The notes under the pieces were generated by a model. That model searched no databases and was not told where the DNA came from. It worked only from the letters and a program-made list of their open reading frames with translations. A stretch of DNA of 64,000 nt from Adiantum capillus-veneris (taxonomy: Eukaryota; Streptophyta; Polypodiopsida; Polypodiales; Pteridaceae): positions 74,715,912 to 74,779,911 of the forward strand of contig CM043963.1 in the NCBI GenBank assembly GCA_014529385.2. The letters are read 5' to 3'. The position numbers were made by a program, and so were the translations under genes. Of this stretch, positions 1-10,585 are shown one piece after another (positions within the stretch are counted from its first letter, which is position 1; every line of letters starts with the position of its first letter).

Positions 1-716
1 GGTCTTTCTTTATTCACCATTGCAAGAAAAGGACCTTTTTTAAATATTTGCTTCAATTACTACATTACCATCATAACTTGCAGATAAATATCTCTCAATA
101 TGTCAGCCCCCACATTGCTCTAATTTACAGGGAAGTGCATTCGCTAGTGATTGGGGGGGGGGATGGGGGGAATACTAGTTGTTAGTACTACATCAATAAC
201 CATGGGATCGAATTGGCCCAATCTGAAAAAGTATTCACACGACTTGGTGGATGACATCAATTTTGGACTATGAGGTCCACTAGAGACATAATTTCTCTTC
301 CTTTAGTCTCCCTCAACATTTTACCATAAAGTTGTCACCCTACGTACAGAATCTATTTATTGATAAGGTTCCCACCATATACACCATGCATGTATAATTT
401 TGAGGCCATTTAAGGGATATCTACATATTTATTAAGAGCCTAGGTCCAACTTCAATAGTATATCCCACACATTGAATGGACCCAAAGTGATCTGATATAG
501 GGGTATAATTTAGGAATATTCATCCCCCCTCCTTCCCTTCCTCCATAATACGTTCCTCCAACACCCATTGTAGATGGGGAAAGAGGAACACACCCAAAAC
601 GCAAACAATCACCTCTCTATAACCCAAGATATACATAGCACCCCAATCCACTAGAGTTCACCTTCAAAACTTGACACAATCCACATGCAAACCATTGTCT
701 GCACACAACACAACGT
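1..716. other. Left flank, no gene recognised
   Basis: Mixed-composition DNA with a short poly-G run near position 150 and no convincing reading frame, splice pattern or known motif. It ends in AACGT just before the gypsy LTR. I see nothing else to annotate here. Confidence 0.6.
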
Positions 717-1555
717 TGGTGCAGCCAAAGTTGGTCTAAGCTAGGAAATGGTCTATGCCAGGTAGAGGCAGTAGGCAAGTGCAGTGCAGAAGGCTAGGGC
801 AGGTGCCAAGGACCTGGACAGCCAAAGGGTAGAGGAAAAGTATGTCTAAAGTGGCTTTTTAGGCCAAGGAGACTCAAAGAGGTCTCAATTTGGGTAGCAG
901 ATGAAGGTGTGCAAAGTGCTCTATCAATGTCCTGAAATGTAGTGTTCAGTGTGCTCTAGAAGCCGGTCTAGACGGCTCATCAAACGGAGCCCCAGTGTGC
1001 AACATAGTGGAGTTTAAAGGTAGAGTGTGTAGCAGATCCCCGACGGACAGGACAGCTAGGGGCAGGTGGCCCAGGCAGGTGTCAGTGAATACATATGTAG
1101 TGCTTGAGTTGTGCAGCATGCAGGTCTTTTTGAATCGTGAATAGGAGCTCTTGATAGCAAGTTATGGCCATCAGAAGATTTCTAGGGGGCCAGGTCTGAA
1201 CCCACTTGCCCGCATCGGAGGATGTGCTATCTGGCATCTTTTTGGTCACGCCAAGGTTTGTGGAGATAGTGTGCACCATTGGAGCTAACACCATTTGTGG
1301 GGACCAACCCCTAACCTGGCCTGCCACGTTATCCACTAGGGCCACTGGCCACTCTCCACATGCGGGTGCACCACTGTGCCACCCTTGCCCGCATCGAAGG
1401 ATGTGCCATCTGGCATCTTTTTGGCACCGAGTTGGGCCCCAAGTTTTTGAGATAGAGAGGGAGGGCAAGAGCGACATCGCTATTGCCTCCCCCTTGCATG
1501 AAAGGGGAGAGTCCCACAACAGAGGCAACAAGAGCCAGAGAGGGTTGTCCCGCAG

Positions 1556-1618
<63 letters not shown>

Positions 1619-2565
1619 CAGCCAAGCAGACCAAGTCCAAAGAAAGAAGATCATCCGAGCAAAGAGCATGAGCCAAGCCAAATGAAAGGGCAAGGTAAGA
1701 GCTGAGGCCAAAAGGGAGCTAAGGAAAGGTGGTAGGCAGTGGACATAGAGAAAGAGAGAGAGTGTCAAAGTTAGGCCATAGGGCAGTGCAAGGCTGAACC
1801 CACAAAGGGGGTAAAAAATAATGAGGAAAAAAATAAAAAAATAGTAAAAAGCCAAGGGGCAATAGCGATGTCGCTAATGCCCCCCCCCCCCCCCCCCCCC
1901 AAAGTGCAAAAGAGAGAGGAAAAGAGCAAATGGAGTAAAGCGGTTTCTCCCCTCCAAAAATGCCAAAAAAAGATGTCAAATGGATCAATGAAAATGCAAA
2001 TTCCAAAATTAAAGCCCCCCCTATAAAATTCAAAATTGGATCAAATTAGGGGCTTTTTTCCTGGCTTTTTTTGGTGTTGTTTGAAGCCTACAAAGTGGAG
2101 TTCCCTTGCAAGCTAGCCCCTTTGTAACTTTTTCTTGAAAATGGCCATGGTGATGGCAGTGCAAGAGAGTGTACATGATTTTTGAAAGGCAATCAAGACA
2201 CCGTTGCCTCCTCTTGCTGTTGTTTCCCCTTCCCCCCTTCTCTTTCTCGTGCTTTAATGTTTCCCCTCGGTGCCGGCTGTGTGGATGTGTGTGCCCCCCC
2301 AGACCGACGGTATCTTATGTGAGAGAGTGAGATTGAGCGGTTGCAAGTGTGTGCAAGGGTGGAGACAGGCCGTGGCAGTAGGTGTGCATTGTGTGGTGGA
2401 TTTGTGGAGTGTGTGAGCAGTGTAAACTGAGAAGGCGGTGGTCTGCTAGTGTAAGGTGTATTTTTTGAAGGTGTTTTCCGAGAGGATAGGGGTGATGTGG
2501 ATACCGTGAGCTATAGAGAGGCCCTTGTTTTTTTGTCGGGCATGTTCCCCCATTCCCCCTCTCCA
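717..2565 (+). repeat. 5' LTR of the Tat-like element
   Basis: It matches the right LTR over most of its length, starting TGGTGCAGCC and ending CTCTCCA immediately before the primer site. It contains a (GA)n tract at 1561-1617 and a poly-C run near 1880-1901. Compared with the right LTR it lacks about 480 bp (right-LTR 8420-8905) and holds an inverted segment: 1301-1389 is the reverse complement of 8914-9003. The phrase around 'CCCGCATCG.AGGATGTGC' occurs twice here, on either side of the inverted segment (about 1210 and 1390). Confidence 0.88.
1561..1617. repeat. (GA)n microsatellite in 5' LTR
   Basis: A pure dinucleotide run of about 28 units. The same position in the 3' LTR (9141-9212) carries a longer run, so the repeat was in the LTR before insertion and has changed length since. 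Confidence 0.97.
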
Positions 2566-2570
2566 TCTTC

Positions 2571-2588
2571 TGGTGCCCCCACTGAGAA
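2571..2588 (+). other. Putative primer-binding site
   Basis: The sequence TGGTGCCCCCACTGAGAA lies five bases after the LTR end. It begins with TGG, as expected for pairing to a tRNA CCA end, and its position suits first-strand priming. I could not assign the tRNA. A related minus-strand copy near 23820-23842 has a similar TGGTCCCCCC sequence at the same place. Confidence 0.6.
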
Positions 2589-2642
2589 GCACGTTGAATT
2601 CTCCCAGTTAATAAAAAAGAAGCGGTATTTCGCGTTGGAAGT

Positions 2643-3560
2643 CATGGCAATTAGAAGCTATGGACCGATTTTCACAAGCGAAAAGAGGCCTAACGAGTGG
2701 ATGTTGGATTTTGAGCTGTATTTGCTATCATTGCGTATGCCTAACGAGGATAGCAAAATGCAAACTTTTTCTTTGGTGGTAGAGCTAAAGCATGGTACAA
2801 AGCGTTAACAGGCGAGCCGAAGCAAGCATGGCCGGCTCTACGGGCGAGGTTTCTTCACGACTTTCACAACGAGGCGTCCCAGTCGAGATGGATGCAAAGC
2901 TGAAGGCAATTAAGAAAGATGTAAGTGAAGAGTTCAATCTGTTTTTGGGTCATTTTGAAGAGTGTTGGGTAGAGCTAGCGACAGCCATGCAGTTGGCTAA
3001 TGGAGACTACTTCAAGCTAGATAAGTTCATGGCATGTCTACACCCCAAAGTGAGAGAAAAAGTCGATTTCAAGAGCCCAGAGAATTACAATGGTGTGGTA
3101 GTGATTGCCCGATCAAAGAGCAGAAAGATAAAGGAGAAGATAGAGCAGGGTGTGTTAGGCTATGAGACGATGGCCCATGTTCAACCGCAGAGTCCGCTTT
3201 AGGCTATACAGGAATAAAATCATGGAAACCAAGGTGTAGCTGTTGTGCCGCAAAATTGGGTGCACACGGTGCAAGATTTGTCCAAGAAAATGCAGGAGTT
3301 GTGGCTCAATGTCATGGATAGAGGACAGCCAAAAGGAGCAAGGGGCAGGGCAAGGCCGCTGCCAGGTAGGTGTTACAATTGCGGAAAAGAAGGGCACTAT
3401 GCACCCGATTGTCCTCAACCATAGAGACAAGGAGGAGGCATTTACCCGCTTTTTGGCAGAGGTCGAGGTCAAGGGCAATTCAATGGTCCAAGAGAGCAAG
3501 CGGTGGAGAATCATGTGCAGCCAGCTCTGCCAAACAGAGGTAAGGTCCCAAGAGTGAATA
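2643..3560 (+). pseudogene. gag region of Tat-like element, frameshifted
   Basis: Translations in shifting frames resemble a Ty3/gypsy capsid domain: an ATG at 2643 opens a stretch with 'FTSEKRPNEWMLDFELYL', and a frame change near 2780 continues with an 'AWYKAL'-type capsid motif. A CCHC zinc knuckle is intact at 3371-3412 (C-x2-C-x4-H-x4-C, beginning CYNCGKEGH), the usual nucleic-acid binding element at the gag C-terminus. At least two frame changes and several stops separate the parts, so no full Gag could be made. Gag would form the virus-like particle that packages the element RNA. Confidence 0.85.
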
Positions 3561-3819
3561 TTATCGGGGTGGATAAATAGGATGTCGAAGTTTTGGCCAA
3601 TAAGAGAGCAAAAGCTGAGAGGGAGACAAATACAGAGCGGGAAACCAGAGCTCACAAAGGCAAAGAGAAGGTGTACAAAGGTAGAGAGTAGCCCGAGCCT
3701 AGCAAGAGAAGGAGGCATCGCAAAATCAAACAAGTGGATCTCCAGCTAGGGCGTGGCTATCCTGAGTACAATATGGTAAATGATGTTCAAAATCAGAAAG
3801 CAAACATTACTTTTGGTCA

Positions 3820-4460
3820 ACTGCTAGCTTTAAATCCAAAGTTAAGAAGGCAATGGTCCACAAGTGTTATCACCAGGCTTCCAAGAGCTAGGGAAATGTG
3901 CAAGTAGTGCAAAACATGGCTTTGAGGGTAGGTAGCCCCACTGATGTTCTTCCACTTGTGGATGCAATTATAGAAAAGAGGATGCAGGTACAAGCCTACA
4001 TAGATAGTGGAGCGTAGGTTTGTGTCATGATGGAAGCAACCATGAAAGAGATGGGAGTCAAGGCAGTAGTTAAGTCGAATGTACACATGAGGATGGATAA
4101 CCATACTAAGGCCAGATGTCTGGGTGTGGCTCAGGATGTGAAGGTCAAGGTGATGGACATAGAGTGCCTGATAGACTTGTTTGTGATGTAGGCAGGAGAT
4201 AATGCTTATCCGATCATCTTGGGTAGGCCATGGCTTTTGGCGATAGGAACAAAGGAGGATTGGGAGAGCAAAGTGTTCACCTTGCCTGACAAAGAGAGAG
4301 GAAGACAAATTGTGCTTGATTTGAAGACCAGGGAGATCAGTTCTCGTCCTATGGTAGTTAAAGATGAGGGTGACACGACGAGCTATGAGTACGAGAGACG
4401 GGCTATGATGAAGGCTATACTAGCACAGAGGAAGAGGACAGCAAGGAGGACATGCTGAAG
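3820..4460 (+). pseudogene. Aspartic protease region, decayed
   Basis: A retropepsin-type active-site motif D-S-G-A is encoded at about 4003-4014 and is followed directly by a TAG stop that could derive from CAG. Downstream, after another TAG, comes 'YPIILGRPWLL', the ILGRPWL signature found near the end of plant gypsy proteases (about 4200-4236). The protease would process the Gag-Pol polyprotein. The region 4460-4670 continues as a linker with stops into reverse transcriptase. Confidence 0.82.
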
Positions 4461-4673
4461 ATAGATGCAGACCTATTCGAAGTCACCATAGATGACTCCC
4501 TACATAAAGAAGAAGGTATGTAGCCTCAAGCTCATGGTTTAATCATAGAGGAGGTTTCAAGCATGTTGAGTGGAGATTTAACCAAAGGTGAAAAGGAAGG
4601 TTATGTTTTACTGTGTGAGTCCTATGCAAATCTATTTGTGACGGAACACAAGCATTTGTGAGGTGAAAAGGGG

Positions 4674-5540
4674 GTGGAGCACAAGATTTTTCTTAAGGAG
4701 GGGCATAAGCCTAAAGCACAAAAGCTGAGAAGACTAGGGGAAATCCAAAAGGAGGCCCTTTGGCCGGAGATCAATATGCTATTGGAGGCAGGCATCATAT
4801 ATCCTGTGAAAGAGTCAGAGTGGGTCTTGCCAGTGGTTATACCCCCTAAAAAGAATGGGAAATGGGGAGTGTGTGTCGACTACAAGCCCCTGAATGCCGT
4901 GACCAAGAGGAATCACTATCCATTGCCGTTTCAGACGGGATCCTAAACCAGGTGGTTGGGCATGAGAGATACTCAATTATGGATGGCTTTTTGGGGTACT
5001 TTCAAATAGGGATTGCACTTGAAGACTAATTGAAGGCCACACTCATATCTCCATGGGGCTGTTTCGCTTACTGCAAGATGCCATTCGGATTGGTGAATGC
5101 ATTTGCCACCTTCCAAGATTGGATGAACAGGGTATTTGGTCCATACCTCGGCCGATTTATCAGGGTCTTTATGGATGATATAGGCTACTACAGTTCAAGA
5201 TTGTAGCACCTATCGAAGCTACAATTATGATTTCAACGAATTGATGAAGAAGGAGGTCAGCTAAAACCCAAGAAGTGCAAGCTAGCACAGCCTCGAGGAT
5301 AGCTGTTAGGTCGTGTGGTGTCGCAAAATAATATAGAGGCTGATCCCGAAAAGGTTAAGGCGTTGGTGTTGATGGAGCCACCATCAGATGCTCAAGGTTG
5401 GATTTGTTTGTCCATAAACTGAAGTATCTATCATGTTTCTTTTGGATGTTGTCGCAATATGTGCATCCTCTTCAAAAGAGGGCTCAGCAGGTGTATGGTT
5501 ATGAGTGGGATGGATAATCTCAGGAGGCTTTTGATAGAAT
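4674..5540 (+). pseudogene. Reverse transcriptase region, decayed
   Basis: The open stretch 4674-4946 contains 'IQKEALWPEINMLLEAGII' and 'WVLPVVIPPKKNGKW', the N-terminal palm and finger motifs of Ty3/gypsy reverse transcriptase, then 'VCVDYKPLN'. A frameshift near 4940 leads to 'MPFGLVNAFATFQ' and the catalytic box F-M-D-D at 5164-5181. The box reads FMDD where YxDD is commonest. Stops at several points and the loss of coherent sequence after 5190 show the enzyme is dead. Confidence 0.88.
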
Positions 5541-5559
5541 CAAGGAGATTTTTTGTCAG

Positions 5560-5985
5560 TTGCCACCGGTATGTCCTCCCAATCGAGAGGATGACTTCTA
5601 TGTGTCTATGACGGTGGGCACAGTTGCTATTGGAGTGGTTCTACTGCAAAAGGTAGGGAGAAGCTACAAGCCGATATACTTTGAGAGCAGGGTGATTAGC
5701 CCAAGAGAAGCTACCTACACCGAGGCAGAGCAGTGGGTGGTGGCTCTGGCCTTTGCTTGCAGGAAGTTCAAAGTCCATTTAATTGTGTGCAAGGTTTTTG
5801 TGTTAACAACTAATAATCTCTTACCAGAGGTAGTACTACATTTGAAGCCAGGAAGGAGGATTATGAAGTGGGTGTTGGAGCTGCAAGAGTTTGAGTTCGA
5901 GTTACACAAGTCGATCTCACTTGGCAGACATTTTTGTAGGCAAGGCCGTCAATTTGCTGGCCTATCCAAGAGTGGTGCAAGATGA
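5560..5985 (+). pseudogene. Gypsy RNase H domain, first copy
   Basis: An open stretch of 141 codons resembles the RNase H-like domain that follows reverse transcriptase in Ty3/gypsy elements: 'YVSMTVGTVAIGVVL', then 'KPIYFESRVIS' and 'TYTEAEQWVVALAFACRKF'. The expected acidic residue at the start of the domain appears replaced (VSMT where plant copies usually have LYLS or VDAS), and the frame is lost at the C-terminal end near 5940. Confidence 0.82.
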
Positions 5986-6000
5986 AGCTAAGGAGGAGCC

Positions 6001-6420
6001 TGACTTGGAGGATGCTTTTACGATGTGGTTCGACGGCACGTATCGAAGGGTAGTACAGAAGGTAGGAGGAGGTGTGGTGATACACGACCCACACGGAAAA
6101 GCTATATTCTCAAAGGCGTATGATCTAGAGGATGTCCACACCAATAATGAGGTGGAGTATCTCACTCTTCATTTGGGCTTAAAGCAATGTATAGAGTTTG
6201 GCATTTCAAGGTTGGTAGTGAAGGGAGATGCGTTGCTAGTCATCAAGCAACTGCTAGGCCAATGGCAGGTAAAGTGTGATTCTCTGAAGCATTGGTTCTT
6301 TTCTATCAAGAAGATGCTAAAGTCTTTTGAATAAGTCCAATTCAAGCATGTGAGAAGAGAGCAGAACCAAGAGGCGGATCAGTTAGCAAGTAGCAAAGTG
6401 AAGGTGCATGTTGCAGGTTT
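6001..6420 (+). pseudogene. Second (archaeal-type-like) RNase H domain
   Basis: This is a second RNase H fold, distinct from the gypsy one. It shows 'MWFDGTYR' (first catalytic Asp), 'NNEVEYLTLHLGL' (catalytic Glu), 'VVKGDALLVIKQL' (second Asp) and, after an in-frame TAA at about 6331, 'REQNQEADQLAS' (last Asp). All four acidic positions are visible. Such an extra domain between RNase H and integrase is known from Tat/Ogre/Retand gypsy elements and supports lineage assignment. Confidence 0.82.
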
Positions 6421-6449
6421 ATATGTGGCCCCATCCACTTATGCAGGTA

Positions 6450-7690
6450 GGGAGACTCTAAAGGAGATTGAATGTTTTTTGGGTACAGGGCAATGTTCAA
6501 AAGTTTTGTCCAAGCTACAAAAGAGAAGAGTGGTGCAAAAGGCCCGCAAATTCACAATGGTAGGAATGGTGTTGGAGCAATGCCACGAAGAAAGTGGACA
6601 CTAGGGCAAAGACCAGGTTCTATTTCGAGTGCTTGGAGCAGGTTTTTGGTGGCCTTCCATTGTGAAGGACGTACATTACTCGTGCAAGACGTGCCACGAG
6701 TGTCAAATTATAGGTGAAAGATGACTGGTAGCAGAGTCACAAGGTGCCATCATCGCACAAAGTGCTTTTGAAAAGTGGGGTCTGGATGCTATAGGTCCTC
6801 TCCCAAAATCTACTAGCAGTAAGAAGTACGTGGTAGTAGCCATTGACTACCTTACAAGATGGGTCGAGGCCAAAGCAGTGAAAGAAGTAAATGCTAATGT
6901 GGTGGCTCAGTTTGTGTTTGATAACATTTGTTGCCGTTTTGGTGTTCCATGGGTGTTAGTTTTTGATAGGGGTCAGGAGTTTAGAAGCAATCTCATGAGT
7001 GCATTACTGGAAAAGCTAAAGATTTAGCATCGGTTTTCCTCGCCCTATCACCCCCAATGCAATGGTCTAGTCGAGAGTGCTAATGGTCAATCTTCAAGAT
7101 GTTAATGAAATATATGTACAAGCAGAAAGCTGAATGGGAAGCAGATCCAAAGAAATATCTATGGGCGTATAGAACATCTTACAAAGTAGCTACAAATTTC
7201 ACTCTATTCAAGCTAGTCTATGGTAAGGAAGTTGTGTTTCCAGTGCATGCGCATCTAGGTGCTTTGAAGGGTATGTGGCATGTCAATGCCACTCAATAAG
7301 AAGTTCTACAAGATCCGATAGCCAGTTTAAGGCTTTGCAAATGGACAAAGAGGCAGCGGTGGCAGACTACTATGTGAAGCAGAGAGAGAAGTGGGTTGCT
7401 AAGTTCAATCAGAACCTGCCAGACAAGAAGATAGAGGAAGGAGACCTCGTCATGAAGTATGAAAGCTACCTGGATTTCAGATTACAGAAGAAGTTTAAGA
7501 AGAAGTGAACAGGTCCGTATAAAGTGCATAAGGCCTTTTCGAATGGGACCTACCACTAGTAAGAGAAAATGGCAAGCTTCTTAGGAAAAGGGTGAATGGA
7601 GTGCGGCTCAAACTGTATTTCGAGAGGGATTTAGTGCCTAAGGTGCAGCAAATTATAGTCGAGGGGGCTGGGCAACCCACCTAAAGCATG
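6450..7690 (+). pseudogene. Integrase region, decayed
   Basis: The HHCC zinc-binding part is visible around 6585-6710 ('CHEESGH', then 'CKTCHECQI'), broken by a stop. The core domain shows 'GLDAIGPLPKSTS' (first Asp, near 6785), 'VFDRGQEFRSN' (second Asp, near 6962) and 'GLVESANG' (Glu, near 7065), so the DDE triad is present across different frames. The C-terminal part continues through about 7500 with 'YRTSYKVATNFTLF' and 'LVYGKEVVFP'. Several stops (for example at 7027) break it. Integrase would insert the cDNA copy into the genome. Confidence 0.87.
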
Positions 7691-7830
7691 CGATGTACGA
7701 GAGAAAGGAGATGAAGCTTTTGTACATAGCCTGTACATACAATTATGGTTTTGCGAGTGCTTTTAATCGTCAGTTTAGTGTACCAGTTTTAAAGTTCTGT
7801 ACATATGCTTTTGGTCAAACATAAATGTTT

Positions 7831-7841
7831 GACGAGGGGGC
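7831..7841 (+). other. Polypurine tract before 3' LTR
   Basis: The purine run GACGAGGGGG sits about 10 bases before the right LTR, the place where plus-strand synthesis is primed in LTR elements. The 140 bases before it (7691-7830) are untranslated 3' sequence with no other feature. Confidence 0.65.
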
Positions 7842-7851
7842 TAGTCAATGA

Positions 7852-9139
7852 TGGTGCAGCAAAAGCTGGTCTAAGCTAGGAAATGGTCTATGCCAGGCAG
7901 AGGCAGTAGGCAAGTATAGTGCAGAAGCCTAGGGCAGGTGCCAAGGACCTGGGCAGCCAAAGGGTAGCGCAAAAGTATGTCTAAAGTGGATTTTTAGGCC
8001 AAGGAGTCCCAAAGAGGGCTCAGTTGGGGTAGCAGATGAAGGTGTCCAAAGTGCTCTATCAATGTCCCGAAATATAGTGTTCAGTGTGCTCTAGAAGACG
8101 GTCCAGACGGCTCGTCAAACGGAGCCCCGGTGTGCAAGATACTGGAGTTTAAAGGTAGAGTGTGTAATAGATCCTCGACAGACAGGGCAGTTGGGGGCAG
8201 GTGGCCTAGGAAGGTGTCAGTGAATACATATGTAGTGCTCTAGTTGTGGAGCATGTTGGTCTTTTTGGATCGTCAATAGGAGCTCTGGATAGCCAGTTAT
8301 GGCCATCAGAAGATTTCCCGAGGGCCAAGTTTTAGCCCACTTGCCCGCATCGGAGGATGTGCCATATCTGGCTTCTTTTTGGTCTTTCCGAAGTTTTTGG
8401 TGATAGTGTGCACCATGTGGAGCTAACACAAATCAACGGCGTGTCAATCGGGTTCTTGGTCACCAAGAATCAGCAGGATGAAGTCGGGAGCTAGTGCTAA
8501 TGAAGAGATTGACAGATGTTTTTTGCCTTTTTTGCGGCCTCGGATAGCAAAGTCCAAAGGGTCCAAAAGTGGTGAGATTTTTACGATCTGGGACCGTCAC
8601 GGTGAAGGTTTGACACAGCTTGACGGCCCAAGGTTCCGACCATCGAGCGGTTAAAGGGAGCATGGGGAAGGTGTGCCCAAAGAAAAGCAGTATTTGAAGA
8701 TGTTTTTTGAAAATTTAAATGTTTGGAGACTTTGTGATCCAAAGGCCACCACGTGGTGCCGTGTTATTTCCCACATATGAGGAAGAGGTTCTATTGGCAG
8801 GGATATTTATCCAGGGCCATGAGCCCATTAGAACACAAGGAGGGCTATGGCGGGCCCTTACGGGCGCTGTGTTGGCGGGCGGTGGCCTTGCAGGGCCATT
8901 ATGGCGGCGTTTTGGCCAAGGGCGGCACAGTGGTGCACCCGCGTGTGGAGAGTGGCCAGTGGCCCTAGTGGATAACCTGGCAGGCCCGGTTACGGGTTGG
9001 TCCCGCGGCCCAGTTGGGCCCCAAGTTTTTGAGATAGAGAGGGAGGGCAAGAGCGAAATCGCTATTGCCAACCCCTTGCATGAAAGGGGAGAGTCCCATA
9101 GCAGAGGCAACAAGAACCAGGGAGGGTTGTCGCACAGGC

Positions 9140-9214
<75 letters not shown>

Positions 9215-10155
9215 CGGCCAAGTAGACCAAGGCCAAAGAAAGAAGATCATCCGATCAAAGATCAGGAGCCAAGCCAAATGAAAGGGCAAGGTAAGAGCTG
9301 AGGCCAAAAGGGAGATAAGGAAAGGTGGCAGGCAGTGGACATAGAGAAAGAGAGACAGTGTCAAAGTTAGTCCATAGGGCAGTGCAAGGCTGAACCCACA
9401 AACGGGGTAAAAAATAATGAGGAAAAAAATAAAAAAATAGTAAAAAGCCAAGGGGCAATAGCGATGTCGCTAATGCCCCCCCCCCCACCCCCCAAGTGCA
9501 AAAGAGAGAGGAGAAGAGCAGATGGAGTAAAGCAGTTTCTCCCCTCCAAAAATGCCAAATCAAGATGCCAGATGGACAAATGAAAATGCAAATTCCAAAA
9601 TTAAAGGCCCCGCTATAAAAGTCAAAATTGGATCAAATTAGGGGCTTTTTTCCTGGCTTTTTTTGGTGTCGTTTGAAGCCTGCAAAGTGGAGTTCTCTAG
9701 CAAGCTACCCTTTGTAACTTTTTCTTGAAAATGGCCATGGTGATGGCAGTGCAAGAGAGTGTACATGCTTTTTTAAAGGCAATCAAGACACCGTTGCCTC
9801 CTCTTGCTGTTGTTTCCCCTTCCCTCCTTCTCTTTCTCCTGCTCTAATGTTTCCCCTCGCTGCCGGCTGTGTGGATGTGTGTGCCCCCCCGGACCGACGG
9901 TATCTTATGTGAGAGAGTGATATTGAGTGGTTGCGAGTGTGTGCAAGGGTGGAGACAAGCCGTGGCAATAGGTGTGCATTGTGTGGTGGATTTGTGGAGT
10001 GTGTGAGCAGTGTAAACTGAGAAGGCGGTGGTCTGCTAGTGTAAGGTGTATTTTTTGAAGGTGTTTTCCGAGAGGATAGGGGTGTTGTGGATACCCTGAG
10101 CTATAGAGAGGCCCTTGTTTTTTTGTCGGGCATGTTCCCCCATTCCCCCTCTCCA
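7852..10155 (+). repeat. 3' LTR of the Tat-like element
   Basis: It runs from TGGTGCAGC to CTCTCCA, matching the 5' LTR. It is about 450 bp longer because of a segment at 8420-8905 missing from the 5' LTR. The segment 8914-9003 is in opposite orientation to its counterpart in the 5' LTR. A (GA)n tract lies at 9141-9212 and a poly-C run at about 9476-9493. Open frames crossing it are by-products of the repeats. Confidence 0.88.
9141..9212. repeat. (GA)n microsatellite in 3' LTR
   Basis: About 36 pure GA units at the position equivalent to the tract in the 5' LTR. Confidence 0.97.
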
Positions 10156-10225
10156 TCTTCTGGTGCCCCCACTGAGAAGCACGTTGATTGCTCCCAGTTA
10201 ATAAAAAAGAAGCGGTTTTTTGTGT
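10156..10225 (+). repeat. Duplicated primer site and leader after 3' LTR
   Basis: These 70 bases match 2566-2636, the primer site and start of the internal region, but lie after the 3' LTR where flanking DNA should be. This is the signature of a former second internal region, later deleted. Confidence 0.85.
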
Positions 10226-10581
10226 TGGTGTTGCTGTGTTTCCCCTTCCCCCCTTCTTTTTCTCTTGCTTTCATGTTTCCCCTCGGTGCCGGTTGTGTGG
10301 ATGTGTGTGCCCCCCCGGACCGACAGTATCTTATGTGAGAGAGTGAGATTGAGTGGTTGGGAGTGTGTGCAAGGGTGGAGAGAGACCGTGGCAATAGGTG
10401 TGCGTTGTGTGGTGGATTTGTGGAGTGTGTAAGCAGTGTAAATTGAGCAGGTGGTGGTCTGCTAGTGTAAGGTGTGTTTTTTGAAGGTGTTTTCTGAGAG
10501 GATAGGGGTGTTGTGGATACCCTGAGCTATAGAGAGGCCCTTGTGTTTGTGCCGGGCATGTTCCCCCATTCCGCCTCTCCA
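10226..10581 (+). repeat. Partial extra LTR (3' part)
   Basis: About 355 bases match 9806-10155, the last part of the LTR, and end exactly at CTCTCCA; homology to both LTRs stops there. ACGT follows. Together with the preceding 70 bases it shows LTR-internal-LTR structure collapsed by deletion. Confidence 0.87.
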
Positions 10582-10585
10582 ACGT

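Larger units (their letters stand above)
717..10581 (+). mobile_element. Ty3/gypsy LTR retrotransposon, Tat-like, decayed
   Basis: Two long LTRs enclose gag, protease, reverse transcriptase, RNase H, a second RNase H-like domain and integrase, in that order, as is typical of Ty3/gypsy. The extra RNase H between the usual one and integrase is the known hallmark of the Tat lineage (family knowledge). The first LTR base is uncertain by 2-4 bases: the left copy is preceded by AACGT and the right end at 10581 is followed by ACGT, which would suit a 4-5 bp target duplication, but an LTR relative at 19191 is also preceded by AACGT, so those bases could belong to the LTR. Reading frames are broken by many stops and frameshifts, so the copy cannot encode its own proteins. 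The right end is composite: a full LTR, a short stretch of primer-site and leader sequence, then a partial LTR. Confidence 0.9.

Noticed and set aside
1082-1855. A 257-codon minus-strand open frame
   Set aside because: It crosses the LTR (GA)n tract, giving an LSLSLS string; the counterpart in the other LTR is different and no domain is present.
2571-2588. Naming the tRNA for the Tat-like primer site
   Set aside because: The sequence does not match any tRNA 3' end I can recall with confidence.
2497-2642. An earlier ATG at 2497 for the gag frame
   Set aside because: Bases up to 2565 belong to the LTR and those following are the primer site, so translation is more likely from the ATG at 2643.
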